Shown here one piece after another: positions 23,835-32,115 of a stretch of DNA of 64,000 nt. Source of the DNA: Acanthosoma haemorrhoidale (taxonomy: Eukaryota; Arthropoda; Insecta; Hemiptera; Acanthosomatidae); contig OV884009.1 in assembly GCA_930367205.1 (NCBI GenBank), positions 98,601,189 to 98,665,188 on the forward strand, given 5' to 3'. Made by a program: the position numbers and the translations under genes. Every line of letters begins with the position of its first letter. The first letter of the stretch is position 1. A model generated the notes under the pieces. It was not told the DNA's origin and made no database searches. It worked only from the letters and a program-made list of their open reading frames with translations.

Positions 23835-24432
23835 GTATAGTCCAGTTTAATTTGTCTGTAGACCATTTTTTTTTTTTACCAAGGTATCGTGTATACCTTC
23901 CTTAATTTCATCAGTAGTTATTTTATCTGCAGCCATTTCTAAAGTTTCAAGTTATTCATATCTCTGAAAAAGTATAGTCCAGTTTAATTTGTCTGTAGAC
24001 CATTTTTTTTTTTTTTTTCCAAGGTATCGTGTATACCTTCCTTAATTTTATCAGTAATTATTTTATCTGCAGCCATTTCTAAAGTTTCAAGTTATTCATA
24101 TCTCTGAAAAAGTATAGTCCAGTTTAATTTGTCTGTAGACCATTTTTTTTTTTTTCCAAGGTATCGTGTATACCTTCCTTAATTTTATCAGTAATTATTT
24201 TATCTGCAGCCATTTCTAAAGTTTCAAGTTATTCATATCTCTGAAAAAGTATAGTCCAGTTTAATTTGTCTGTAGACCATTTTTTTTTTTTTCCAAGGTA
24301 TCGTGTATACCTTCCTTAATTTCATCAGTAGTTATTTTATCTGCAGCCATTTCTAAAGTTTCAAGTTATTCATATCTCTGAAAAAGTATAGTCCAGTTTA
24401 ATTTGTCTGTAGACCATTTTTTTTTTTTTTTC
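23835..24432. repeat. Tandem repeat, 137-140 bp unit, about 4.3 copies
   Basis: The start word GTATAGTCCAGTTTAATTTG occurs at 23835, 23972, 24112, 24249 and 24386, giving periods of 137, 140, 137 and 137. Each unit has GTAGACCATT, a T run of variable length (the source of the 3-base size difference), AAGGTATCGTGTATACCTT (a 7-bp dyad), TCTGCAGCCATTTCTAAAG and CAAGTTATTCATATCTCTG. Units 1 and 4 share TTTCATCAGTAGTT while units 2 and 3 share TTTTATCAGTAATT. The fifth unit is cut after its T run. The unit length is not a multiple of three, so no protein repeat is encoded. Confidence 0.95.
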
Positions 24433-24945
24433 ATTGCTAAAAGATTTTTTTTTTGTTGTAAAGAAATTATATTTAGTGATAGATACTTACGGGACTCTCT
24501 CACTTTATAAAAGGTTATTGTGTCATAACAGCTGGGAACTTCTGACAAAAGGTACTTCATTTTATTTGGTAAACCGTTTTTACAAAAAAAAATGCTTTTT
24601 TAACATAATAAAAATAGAATTTTAACTCTTAAATAGCTCCTGGACTGGGACTTTAACGGACAGGAAAAATTTAAACGGTTAGCAAAAGTTTTTTCGTGTT
24701 CAATTTTTTTGTACACTTCACATCATTACATTTTTACAGAAAACTAATCAGCTAATTTTGATGCTTTGTGGAAACGTACTCATACCTGAATAAAAGTAGA
24801 TCCTATCCCGTTTGGCTTGGTAATACAACGTTGAAGGCATTCAAGAGTCAATGCAAAATATACCTTGCAAAAGCAATCGTCTTTCGCCTGATAGTGATCG
24901 GTATAATACCGATAAGTTTTCGGTCTCAATTATCGAAATAATATA
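24433..24945. other. AT-rich spacer, no gene seen
   Basis: T-rich near 24433-24460, otherwise unremarkable. The short open frame at 24366-24560 (minus) is mostly the edge of the tandem repeat. Confidence 0.5.
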
Positions 24946-25035
24946 TAATATAATATAAAATTACAATCTGCCTTATTGGGCAATAAGTAATAGACGTAAA
25001 AGTTCTCATGCTCCTCTGTCAGCCACGTCACTGGG
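24946..25035 (-). mobile_element. Family B 3'-terminal scrap with internal deletion
   Basis: AAAATTACAATCTGCCTTAT and GGGCAATAAGTAAT are the B terminus with hairpin at 24969-24982. The sequence then jumps from TTCTCATG directly to CTCCTCTGTCAGCCACGTCA, skipping about 100 bases of the usual UTR. Confidence 0.7.
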
Positions 25036-25068
25036 AAATCTTGTATTAATGACATAATTTGGATTATG

Positions 25069-25195
25069 TTTTTTTTTTTTTTTTTTCTTCCATATCCCCT
25101 TTAAATTTCCAGATAATTATATATAATTATAGATCCTTAGGTGAATATATTTACAAATTATTTTGTATTTCCTGTAGTATCACTACATTATTACA
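25069..25195 (-). mobile_element. Severely 5'-truncated family A copy
   Basis: A T run (25069-25086) followed by CTTCCATATCCCCTTTAAAT, GATAATTATATATAATTATA and ATTTTGTATTTCCTGTAGTA matches the last 120 bases of the element at 25205-29175 nearly base for base. It is bounded on both sides by TGGATTATG (25060-25068 and 25196-25204), a likely target-site duplication. Confidence 0.8.
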
Positions 25196-25203
25196 TGGAT
25201 TAT

Positions 25204-25243
<40 letters not shown>

Positions 25244-25521
25244 TTTTTTTTTTTTTCTTTTTCTTTTTCCTTCATAGCCCCTTTAAATTTACAGATAATT
25301 ATATATAATTATAGATCCTCAGGCGAATCTATTTACAAATTATTTTGTATTTCCTGTAGCATCACTACATTATATACAGGTTTTGTTATTTTATAGAAAT
25401 TATATAATGTATAAACAAGTATAATGACATAAATTATACGTGACTTGACGAAACTGACTAATAAGGTGATGAGGCTCACCTTTTTGATCAACCTTAAACC
25501 TAACTTACATACTAATTCTTA

Positions 25522-28143
25522 TCATAATTTTTCCCCGACAGTCTGTTGCCATCGATGCGGGAGGGGTGGCGGGGTCATAGTGTTAAACACTGGATTTGTC
25601 AGGTGCTGCAACGAGTCAAAAAACTTAATGTGTCTCCGGCGGATGAACTCACCCACCGACGGCACACCAAGCAACGGGTGCAGGTCAGCGTTCTTCAACC
25701 TCTCGAAAGAGGTATGTCGGACCACTTTTCGCATGATTCCATTCTGGAAGTGTTGGAGACATTTGGCTGTATTGTCAGTCAAGTGGGTAAATAGTGGGGC
25801 ACCGTACAGCAGAGCTGGCCGGAGGACACATTTATATATCATCAATTTAAGACGAAGCGACAGGTTAGGTGACGTTAGCAAGTGCGATAGCCGGTAAGAC
25901 CTTTGTCGTACTTTTTCTATTTTATTACTAAAATGAGTAGAGAAATGGAGATGCCTATCCATTTTTATACCCAAATAGTGCATTGAGAAAGCTGGTGAGC
26001 TCTCTTGCCCTCCCACGCTATACGATTTTGGCAAGGATTTTTTCCCCTTTTGGAGGGAGAAGATTACGCAGTCGGTCTTCCCGGCGTTTACGCTGATGTT
26101 TAACATGCCCAGTCTGTCACTGATAACGTTACAAACTGACTCGGCGTGTGTAAGAGCTCTTTGTGCACTCATGCTGCTGCTGTAAACCGCAATGTCGTCA
26201 GCGAAAGCGATTACAGTAGCTTTCTGATAGTTTGTCCCAACAATTTCAGATGTGTACATACTGAAAAGAACCGGAGACAGAACCGCTCCTTGAGGAACTC
26301 CACAAGTCAGATGGAATGGGTTAGAGAGGCAATCACCCACCCGTACCCTCACCGATCTGTTCTTCAAGAACGAAACCAACATGGTATATAGCTGCTCTGG
26401 GCATTCCCAGTCACAAAGCTGTCGGCACAGCATCCCGTGGGACACTGAGTCGAAAGCCTGTGTGCAGTCCAACGAGATCATAGCAGTTGCTGTATTCTTG
26501 TTGATACCAAGGGTGGCTTCCGTTTGTACCTTCACAAGCGGATGTTCTGTACTCAGATGAGCCTGAAAACCTGTCTGCTCATACGGAATGATAGCATTTT
26601 CCGAACAGAACCCCTTCAGGTAGTTTAGTATTATCTTTTCGAGAATCTTCCCCATGTGAGGGAGAAGACTGATCGGGCGATAGTGGGCTGGGTGGTCGCC
26701 TCTCTTTGTGGGCTTGCGCAGCGGGAACAAGATAGCTTGTTTCCACGCTGTCGGGAAGTATCGCAACCTAATACATGAATTGTACAGGTTAACAAGTTGG
26801 GCAATCCCTCTCCTCGGCAGCTGTTTCAGCAATACCGTTTGTATCCCGTCGCCCCCTGGTGCTCGGTTTCCCTGACACCGGCGAAGAATCGCCTTAAGCT
26901 GCTTCGGGGAGACAAACATATAGTTCTGACCTGTCCTCAGCTGCTGAGGTTCGTGGTAGTTACCTGTCCAAGCGGCGTTGTCTGCGGTATAGTGGTCGGC
27001 CAATATTTTAGCCTGTTCTTCCGATGTGTACAGGGTGTCTCCGTCATGAAGACGGACACCTGAGTCCTTCTTGGTAGTAGTCTTTAGGAGCTTCCAAAAC
27101 TTACGGAAATCGCCATGTAAGCCATGTAGCCGTTCGTGCCACGTTGCCGTCTTCCAATTCCTCATCAAGCCACGAATCTGTGTTGTAAGAGAGTTTACAA
27201 CTTTCTTGGCCTGACGATTCCTTGTTCTATACCAGTTATTTTTCCAATTATTGCGTAATGCAATAAGTCGAAGAATATGGTCTGGTGGTTTTTGTAGCAT
27301 GGGTGGCTTCGGGCTAAACTTTGGGACAGCTGTGTTAGCTGCATCGACGATAACCTCGGTCAGGAAAACTACCTGTCGATCCACTTCCTCTGTATTGCGG
27401 AGAACAGGAACCGTATGCAATTGGTGGTAAAGTTGTGATCGATATAGGTCCCAGTCAGCCCGACGATAGTCGTACTTCGTGGGACGCGGGATCACAACTC
27501 TACCGTCAATGGAATACAATACTGGTAGGTGGTCGGTCGTTACTAGGTCCAGGGTCTCACAATTGTTTATCCTGTGTGGCTGTTTTGTGAGTAAAAGATC
27601 TAGGGTGGAGGTTTGTGCGCTGTTACCTCTATGGCGAAAGGTGTGGTTCTGAGGGTGAACGACAGTAAAGGGCGCCTTTACCAAGGCTCTCCCCGCTGGG
27701 TTGGCGGTGGCATTATTCCACAAGGTATGCCGCGCATTTAAGTCTCCGACAACCCAGTGGTTATTTCTCTTGGCACACTCTTTAATAAGAGCTGAGAACT
27801 CTTGGAGAGACGCCCTCGGTCTCTTATACATGGCGGTGAGATAAATGGGTGTCCCTAGATTTATTTTCACCGTCAAGTGGTGGAGCCTGACATCAAATGT
27901 ATTCAGTGGCGGATCCACTTTCATCCATGTGATGCCGTGCCGTATAGCCACCAGAACTCCACCGTAGCCATCGGTCCGTTCGATGACAACAGAGTAGCCC
28001 TGTAGCCTTACGTTCTGGTTCACAATTCTCGTATCCGTTAGCACGACGATATCCGGTGTGGAGATCGCTATTAGCGCCTCCACTTCTTCAAGTATAGTCA
28101 TCAGACCGTCAACGTTGAAGTTAAGTATCTTGTACTTACCCAT
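25522..28143 (-). CDS. ORF2: APE endonuclease and reverse transcriptase, 873 residues
   Basis: ORF2 would nick target DNA and copy element RNA at the nick (target-primed reverse transcription). I take the ATG at 28143 (MGKYKILNFNVDG). An extension to 28161 needs a TTG start. Endonuclease, residues 1-210: N10 in NFNVDG, GDLNA (D134, N136), STLDLL (D182), TTDH (D204, H205). The usual Glu of 'L.ET' is Asp37 (VVLTDTRI). Reverse transcriptase, about 410-700: RAPGGDG, RPISLLP, motif A LDCTQAFDSV (D559), GVPQGAVLSP, motif C AFADD (D649, D650), and a thumb with YLGIKMDRHLHFSTH. A C-terminal domain follows. FADD, the APE domain and the absence of an RNase H domain fit the jockey clade. The frame is uninterrupted. 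Its first 8 bases overlap the end of ORF1. Confidence 0.9.
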   Translation of the reverse strand: MGKYKILNFNVDGLMTILEEVEALIAISTPDIVVLTDTRIVNQNVRLQGYSVVIERTDGYGGVLVAIRHGITWMKVDPPLNTFDVRLHHLTVKINLGTPIYLTAMYKRPRASLQEFSALIKECAKRNNHWVVGDLNARHTLWNNATANPAGRALVKAPFTVVHPQNHTFRHRGNSAQTSTLDLLLTKQPHRINNCETLDLVTTDHLPVLYSIDGRVVIPRPTKYDYRRADWDLYRSQLYHQLHTVPVLRNTEEVDRQVVFLTEVIVDAANTAVPKFSPKPPMLQKPPDHILRLIALRNNWKNNWYRTRNRQAKKVVNSLTTQIRGLMRNWKTATWHERLHGLHGDFRKFWKLLKTTTKKDSGVRLHDGDTLYTSEEQAKILADHYTADNAAWTGNYHEPQQLRTGQNYMFVSPKQLKAILRRCQGNRAPGGDGIQTVLLKQLPRRGIAQLVNLYNSCIRLRYFPTAWKQAILFPLRKPTKRGDHPAHYRPISLLPHMGKILEKIILNYLKGFCSENAIIPYEQTGFQAHLSTEHPLVKVQTEATLGINKNTATAMISLDCTQAFDSVSHGMLCRQLCDWECPEQLYTMLVSFLKNRSVRVRVGDCLSNPFHLTCGVPQGAVLSPVLFSMYTSEIVGTNYQKATVIAFADDIAVYSSSMSAQRALTHAESVCNVISDRLGMLNISVNAGKTDCVIFSLQKGKKSLPKSYSVGGQESSPAFSMHYLGIKMDRHLHFSTHFSNKIEKVRQRSYRLSHLLTSPNLSLRLKLMIYKCVLRPALLYGAPLFTHLTDNTAKCLQHFQNGIMRKVVRHTSFERLKNADLHPLLGVPSVGEFIRRRHIKFFDSLQHLTNPVFNTMTPPPLPHRWQQTVGEKL

Positions 28144-29173
28144 GGCGTGCCAATTGAGCAAATACGGTCTGTAGTCCGGACATAAATTCCCTGATCATGG
28201 TCTCAAGAATCGAGAACCAGGGCGGAAGGCCAGGGGTGTCACGTCTTGATGACGTTGCAGAGGCAACTTCTGCGTACGTCGCTCCTGCTGTGAAGTTCGG
28301 TGTGGTGGTGGGCGGCTGTTGGTTACTGCTCCTAGTAGGCTGCTGGCGTTGGTGGACTGGCGGCGCTTTCCCCGTCTGCTTCTGCTTCTTCTTCTGGTCC
28401 GCGGCGTCTTGTAGCTTTACACGGTAGGGGCACGCTCTGTACGAGGCTACGTGAGGTCCCCCACAGTTGGAGCACTTTGCTTCTTGTGCCTTGTCACATT
28501 GAGCTGATGCGTGTTCTTGCGAGCAACGTACACAGACGACTTTTTGGCCACAGTGGTTTTTAGTGTGACCAAACTCCTGGCACCTGTGGCATTGTGGCAT
28601 GCCCTTTTGTTGTATATAGGGTACTACCCTAAAAAGGACATAATTTATACTTCGAATTTTCCGAAGGTCCTCTATTTTTGTAGTCGGCGCCACCGTTACT
28701 AAGATCGGTGAGATCTCGGTTTTCATGCCATGGGAGTCCGTCTTTCGGAGGCGCCAGACATCCAATACCCCCGGGGCAGTTTTTAAAGTTTCTGTTATTA
28801 TTGTGATATCCTCACTTACATCGATGCCCATAATTAAGAACTTTTTTAACCTTTGGCCACCTCTTGGGGCATAGGTGTGGTGTGGAGTGTTCTCTTTTTT
28901 CAGGGCAGATATTGTTTTTTGTCGATCAGTCTCGCTATCGAAAAACAGCCTGACCCCCTTTTGAAAGGGCCGAAAAGAGTACGCAGAAACACCAATATGC
29001 GCCAACCTCGCTCTGGTGGTAGAGGGTGGCTCTGGCACAGTTATGACGACCGGTGGTGGTTTTTTCACAGGGTGGTTCTCTTGCGTGCTAGGACCCGATG
29101 TAGGTTTAGGTTTGGGAAGTAGGCCGTACCTATTGCTTACGACCACTCCCTGGGTAGGTTTCGGCCGCACCAC
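28136..29173 (-). CDS. ORF1: Gag-like nucleic-acid-binding protein, 5' truncated
   Basis: This frame would encode the RNA-binding partner of ORF2. 345 codons are open from a GTG at 29173, with an in-frame stop just upstream and no ATG before residue 115, so the authentic start has been lost with the 5' end. Order of parts: a basic, proline-rich N-terminus (1-55); a PRE_C2HC-like region (about 55-190, SYSFRPFQKGVRLFFDS, RSINYVLFRVVPYIQQKGMP); three zinc knuckles, C-x2-C-x4-H-x4-C at 195-208, C-x2-C-x3-H-x4-C at 214-226 and C-x2-C-x3-H-x6-C at 234-248; a Lys/Gln/Pro/Thr-rich linker; and a hydrophobic C-terminal segment ending LARHG. It ends CATGGGTAA, and the ATG inside is the ORF2 start. Triple knuckles after such a domain are typical of jockey-type ORF1 proteins. 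Confidence 0.88.
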   Translation of the reverse strand: MVRPKPTQGVVVSNRYGLLPKPKPTSGPSTQENHPVKKPPPVVITVPEPPSTTRARLAHIGVSAYSFRPFQKGVRLFFDSETDRQKTISALKKENTPHHTYAPRGGQRLKKFLIMGIDVSEDITIITETLKTAPGVLDVWRLRKTDSHGMKTEISPILVTVAPTTKIEDLRKIRSINYVLFRVVPYIQQKGMPQCHRCQEFGHTKNHCGQKVVCVRCSQEHASAQCDKAQEAKCSNCGGPHVASYRACPYRVKLQDAADQKKKQKQTGKAPPVHQRQQPTRSSNQQPPTTTPNFTAGATYAEVASATSSRRDTPGLPPWFSILETMIREFMSGLQTVFAQLARHG

Positions 29174-29387
29174 CCTTTATTATGTTTATTATGTTTATAT
29201 CTTTCTTTATTTTAGATAATTACAATAGTTTTCATTTGTTGAGAAGCTGTTTTGAGCAATCGAGACGGTTAAACAATATCAAGATCACAAAGACCAAGTT
29301 GCTTTTTCACAACCATTTAATGAATATTTAATAACACGTGGAACATAGTTAAAGGAGTATCTCTTCGTTCTTTATTTTCTCTCTCTA

Positions 29388-29390
<3 letters not shown>

Positions 29391-29467
<77 letters not shown>
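29391..29467. repeat. (CT)n(AT)n compound microsatellite
   Basis: CT dinucleotides to about 29426, then AT dinucleotides to 29467. Confidence 0.95.
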
Positions 29468-29468
<1 letters not shown>

Positions 29469-29996
29469 CATAATAAAAAAAAATGGTTCGTTTAGTACAT
29501 TTAAATTTCCTGGGTTGTAGATTGTATGTTCATGTTTTTACTGGGGTTTTGACAAGGCCATGGTTTCTTTTTTTTTATCCTTTCCACGTTACAGTTTGTA
29601 AGTGACGCCTCGAATTTTAAATAAGGGTGCTCTGCTGCACGTCACCAGACAGCAGTGACGTTTTTCCGTTGATGATATATTAAATATTTACTACCGAAGG
29701 ATGTTGGAATGTTCAACATTAGTAATTTAACAATCCCAAATGGAAGCCGGCAGGTTCTTGTGATCAATGCGATCCAAGCCCACTGGCTCTAGTGAACTAG
29801 GGGCTATCGAGCGATCAAATTTGAGAAGCAATGTTTTTATTTTTCACCATTGCGCTTATCCATTAATCATCATATTCTGTGCCCTGTACACGATTTCTGC
29901 GCAGACGAAATAGGATTTATTATAATAGAATACAGATAAAATATGGGTGGGTTTCTTGGAGGAAACTCGCCATTAACAATTGTCACAGGGGAGTCG

Positions 29997-30037
29997 CGCG
30001 CATGCGCAATCTGTATTTGTCGGAACTGGGGCACGTG
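29997..30037. promoter_or_regulatory. NRF-1-like site plus CACGTG E-box
   Basis: CGCGCATGCGCA (29997-30008) fits the NRF-1/Ewg consensus YGCGCAYGCGCR exactly, and CACGTG (30032-30037) lies 24 bases on. Both are CpG-containing and stand out in AT-rich DNA. No recognised gene starts here, so function is a guess. Confidence 0.25.
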
Positions 30038-30483
30038 ACAAACTTAGTGGCTTTAAAATAAAATGATCGTCATGTTAGAATAAAAAAAAATTTATTTTTG
30101 ATGCATTAAAATATTCCTCAAATCTCACATGTAAAATTAAAAAACTGAAACGTATTTGACACATTTTGTTTATGAGGAAATCCTCTAAAGTTTTTGTTTA
30201 AATTGGAAAATTTGAAGGTATATCAGAAGCACGTTGTATGTGTTTTGGTTAAGACAACATTCGGGGATTTCCCGTATACATAATTCAGCTTTAAAAATGC
30301 TAACCTATAACTAATATGTAAATTGTAAAATTCATTAAGCCTATTATTTTTTGTTTAAATAACCCCCGATTGAGTTCTCACCAGGAAATCATATATGTAT
30401 TTAAGTACACTTGTTTAGTAGCAGGTGAAATTTGATATTGGCCAGCCTCGTGATAGCATATATGGATGAACATCTGAGGGAAG

Positions 30484-30741
30484 ATGTCTTGGGTTAGAAT
30501 CCTCGTACTGTTATATCCTTCTCTTGCTAATTGTGCGTCTGCGTATTATCGCGTTTCCAAAAAAAATAATCTGTCAACATTAGCTGCACTAGATAATGAT
30601 GTGAACGTTAAAATTGTCCCTGAGTGCCCATTAAATGTGCCGGGTGCTTACACTCCAATTAAGTTGCTACGACGAACAGTGGTGCCAAATGCCACCATTC
30701 GTCTCGTTCGATTCGGTGCACGAAAATACGATAGATTATAA
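30484..30741 (+). CDS. Small open frame with signal-peptide-like start, uncertain
   Basis: ATG at 30484, 85 codons. Residues 1-21 (MSWVRILVLLYPSLANCASA) look like a secretion signal with a possible cut after the second Ala of CASA. The remainder is basic with no motif I know, and has one Cys (ECPLNV). The stop is followed at once by AACCAGTTATATTCAACTGG, an imperfect palindrome. No TATA box, splice site or poly-A signal is clearly attached. At this length a chance open frame is quite possible. Confidence 0.15.
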   Translation: MSWVRILVLLYPSLANCASAYYRVSKKNNLSTLAALDNDVNVKIVPECPLNVPGAYTPIKLLRRTVVPNATIRLVRFGARKYDRL

Positions 30742-31194
30742 CCAGTTATATTCAACTGGTGTTTTCCTCCGAAGTAGGGTGATGAGCAGTGTCTAGGTAC
30801 CAACAGCTATGCAGTGTAATCTTATACGAAATTTGACGATAGAGTAACTAAAGTGCTTGATTCAGTGTAGCTAGCGCTAGGACGAATAACTAAATTATTC
30901 ATCCAATCAAAAAAACACTTAAGTACTGGTAAGAGGATTTGAAGCAAATAGTTTCTATGTGTTCTAGGAACGTGACTTTGTAATCTAATGTCGGATCTAC
31001 AGTTATTTACAATTTACTCTCAATTATTTACAGTCTTCAATTATTTAGATCTTTATAATTATATCTACAAATTTCTTCTCTCATATTCTAAAGTTATTTA
31101 CATTCATAAACAATGATAGGTATTATTGTTTTCGACACAATAAATCAATCTTTGTCTTCCGTAAGAAAAATGACGATAAAAGAAGTGGCTTCAT

Positions 31195-31560
31195 TGAATT
31201 CAATATGTTTTGTAACTCTTTTGTCACGAAAGGATCTGAAGACACCAACATGGTCCGAGAAACATCTTCGTTTGTGCCACTCCGTGATATTTTTCTGCTA
31301 CGGTGAGTCCTGAATCGCTTAGATTCTTGTCCTTGCTTTATTGTGCTTCTGACAAAGTACCAATCGGCAAAACCCCATTTTCTATCACCAATTTACGATA
31401 CAACAGGATTTTGTGGACAGTCGGTAAGAGTTTATACCAGTTGTATAAAGATTTGGCTGGTTCCGCAGTTTCCATACGTGTCAAATTTGACAGGGTCGAT
31501 GGCTGAGTACCAGCAAATTACCTCTAAGGCCACATCCCATCTTTTTATTAAATAAACTCT
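31195..31560 (-). pseudogene. Decayed copy of a multi-copy arthropod protein, fragment 1
   Basis: The minus strand from 31560 reads LIKRWDVALEVICWYSAIDP, VKFDTY, then after a one-base shift ETAEPAKSLYNWYKLLPTVH, KILLYRKLV, NGVLPIGTLSEAQ, a stop, and in a third frame SRSGTNEDVSRTMLVSSDPF. This order (IDP.KF..Y, WY..P.TVHK.L, LPIG.LSEEAQ, TNEDV...LVSSDP) matches an unnamed protein family I recall as repeated in many arthropod genomes and often annotated only as uncharacterised. Two frameshifts and a stop show it is dead. I cannot name the family or its biochemical role; it may be transposon-derived. Its edges are not defined. Confidence 0.6.
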
Positions 31561-31564
31561 TAGT

Positions 31565-32041
31565 TAGGGATTAGAACGTTACGTAAACTAACACAGGTGC
31601 GAAAGAAAGAATAGGACATGACCTGCCAACTGTTCAGTTATGTCTCGAACGCCTTCTGTTTTGTTTTAATGTCACAACTAATCGTGCCAGGGTCCGCCGT
31701 TGAATCTTAAAGAAATCCTTTCTTACACTTCCCCCGTACGAATAAAGGCAATGTCAGTGAGAATTGTAGATTTTGATTATGCATGCCTAGACATAAAACG
31801 TTAAAATTCAATGATCTTTATTGATGATTTTTAACGATACCGTTTGGCGAGAAGGATGGAGCATCGGAGCGATCATACGAAAAAAAATACCCGTAAATCG
31901 CTCACTTTTATAATAAATAAACATGCATTTCACTTTTCGAAGCGCATAAAAATAATTTCAGAAAAATAATTGTTTCATTTGATCAAAAATGGAATTTTCA
32001 ATAAGCTTTATATGGTCCTTATAGGCACTTGAAGTAAACAC

Positions 32042-32115
<74 letters not shown>

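Larger units (their letters stand above)
25205..29175 (-). mobile_element. Family A jockey-clade non-LTR retrotransposon, near-intact
   Basis: The element reads right to left: ORF1 (partial), ORF2 (complete), a 3' UTR of about 250 bases and an A tail (T run 25205-25254 with small interruptions). The low-coordinate flank is TGGATTATG (25196-25204). At the other end the sequence leaves ORF1 at 29175 and continues TTTATTATG (29176-29184), a 7-of-9 match, so these may be the two target-site copies. This would place the 5' truncation exactly at 29175, within the ORF1 N-terminal codons. There are no stops or frameshifts in either frame, so this is a young copy. Without its 5' end and internal promoter it probably cannot transcribe itself, but its ORF2 protein could still work if expressed. 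Confidence 0.85.
29185..31190. other. Intergenic with microsatellite and promoter-like motifs
   Basis: Holds a CT/AT compound microsatellite (29391-29467), an NRF-1-like palindrome with a nearby E-box (29997-30037) and one small open frame with a signal-peptide-like start (30484-30741). Otherwise AT-rich and without recognisable coding content. Confidence 0.45.

Noticed and set aside
23835..24432. CRISPR-like direct repeats
   Set aside because: The units are contiguous tandem copies without unique spacers, and the context is eukaryotic.
23835..24560. Possible repeat protein on the minus strand of the tandem array (MAADKITDEIKEGIHDTL in each unit)
   Set aside because: Unit lengths of 137 and 140 are not multiples of three and the frame stops within each unit, so no continuous repeat protein exists.
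25059..25396. Open frames rich in Phe
   Set aside because: They run through the T runs that are the A tails of two minus-strand retrotransposon copies.
25445..27063. Several plus-strand open frames of 80-150 codons
   Set aside because: They are antisense shadows of the intact ORF2; the minus-strand frame explains them fully.
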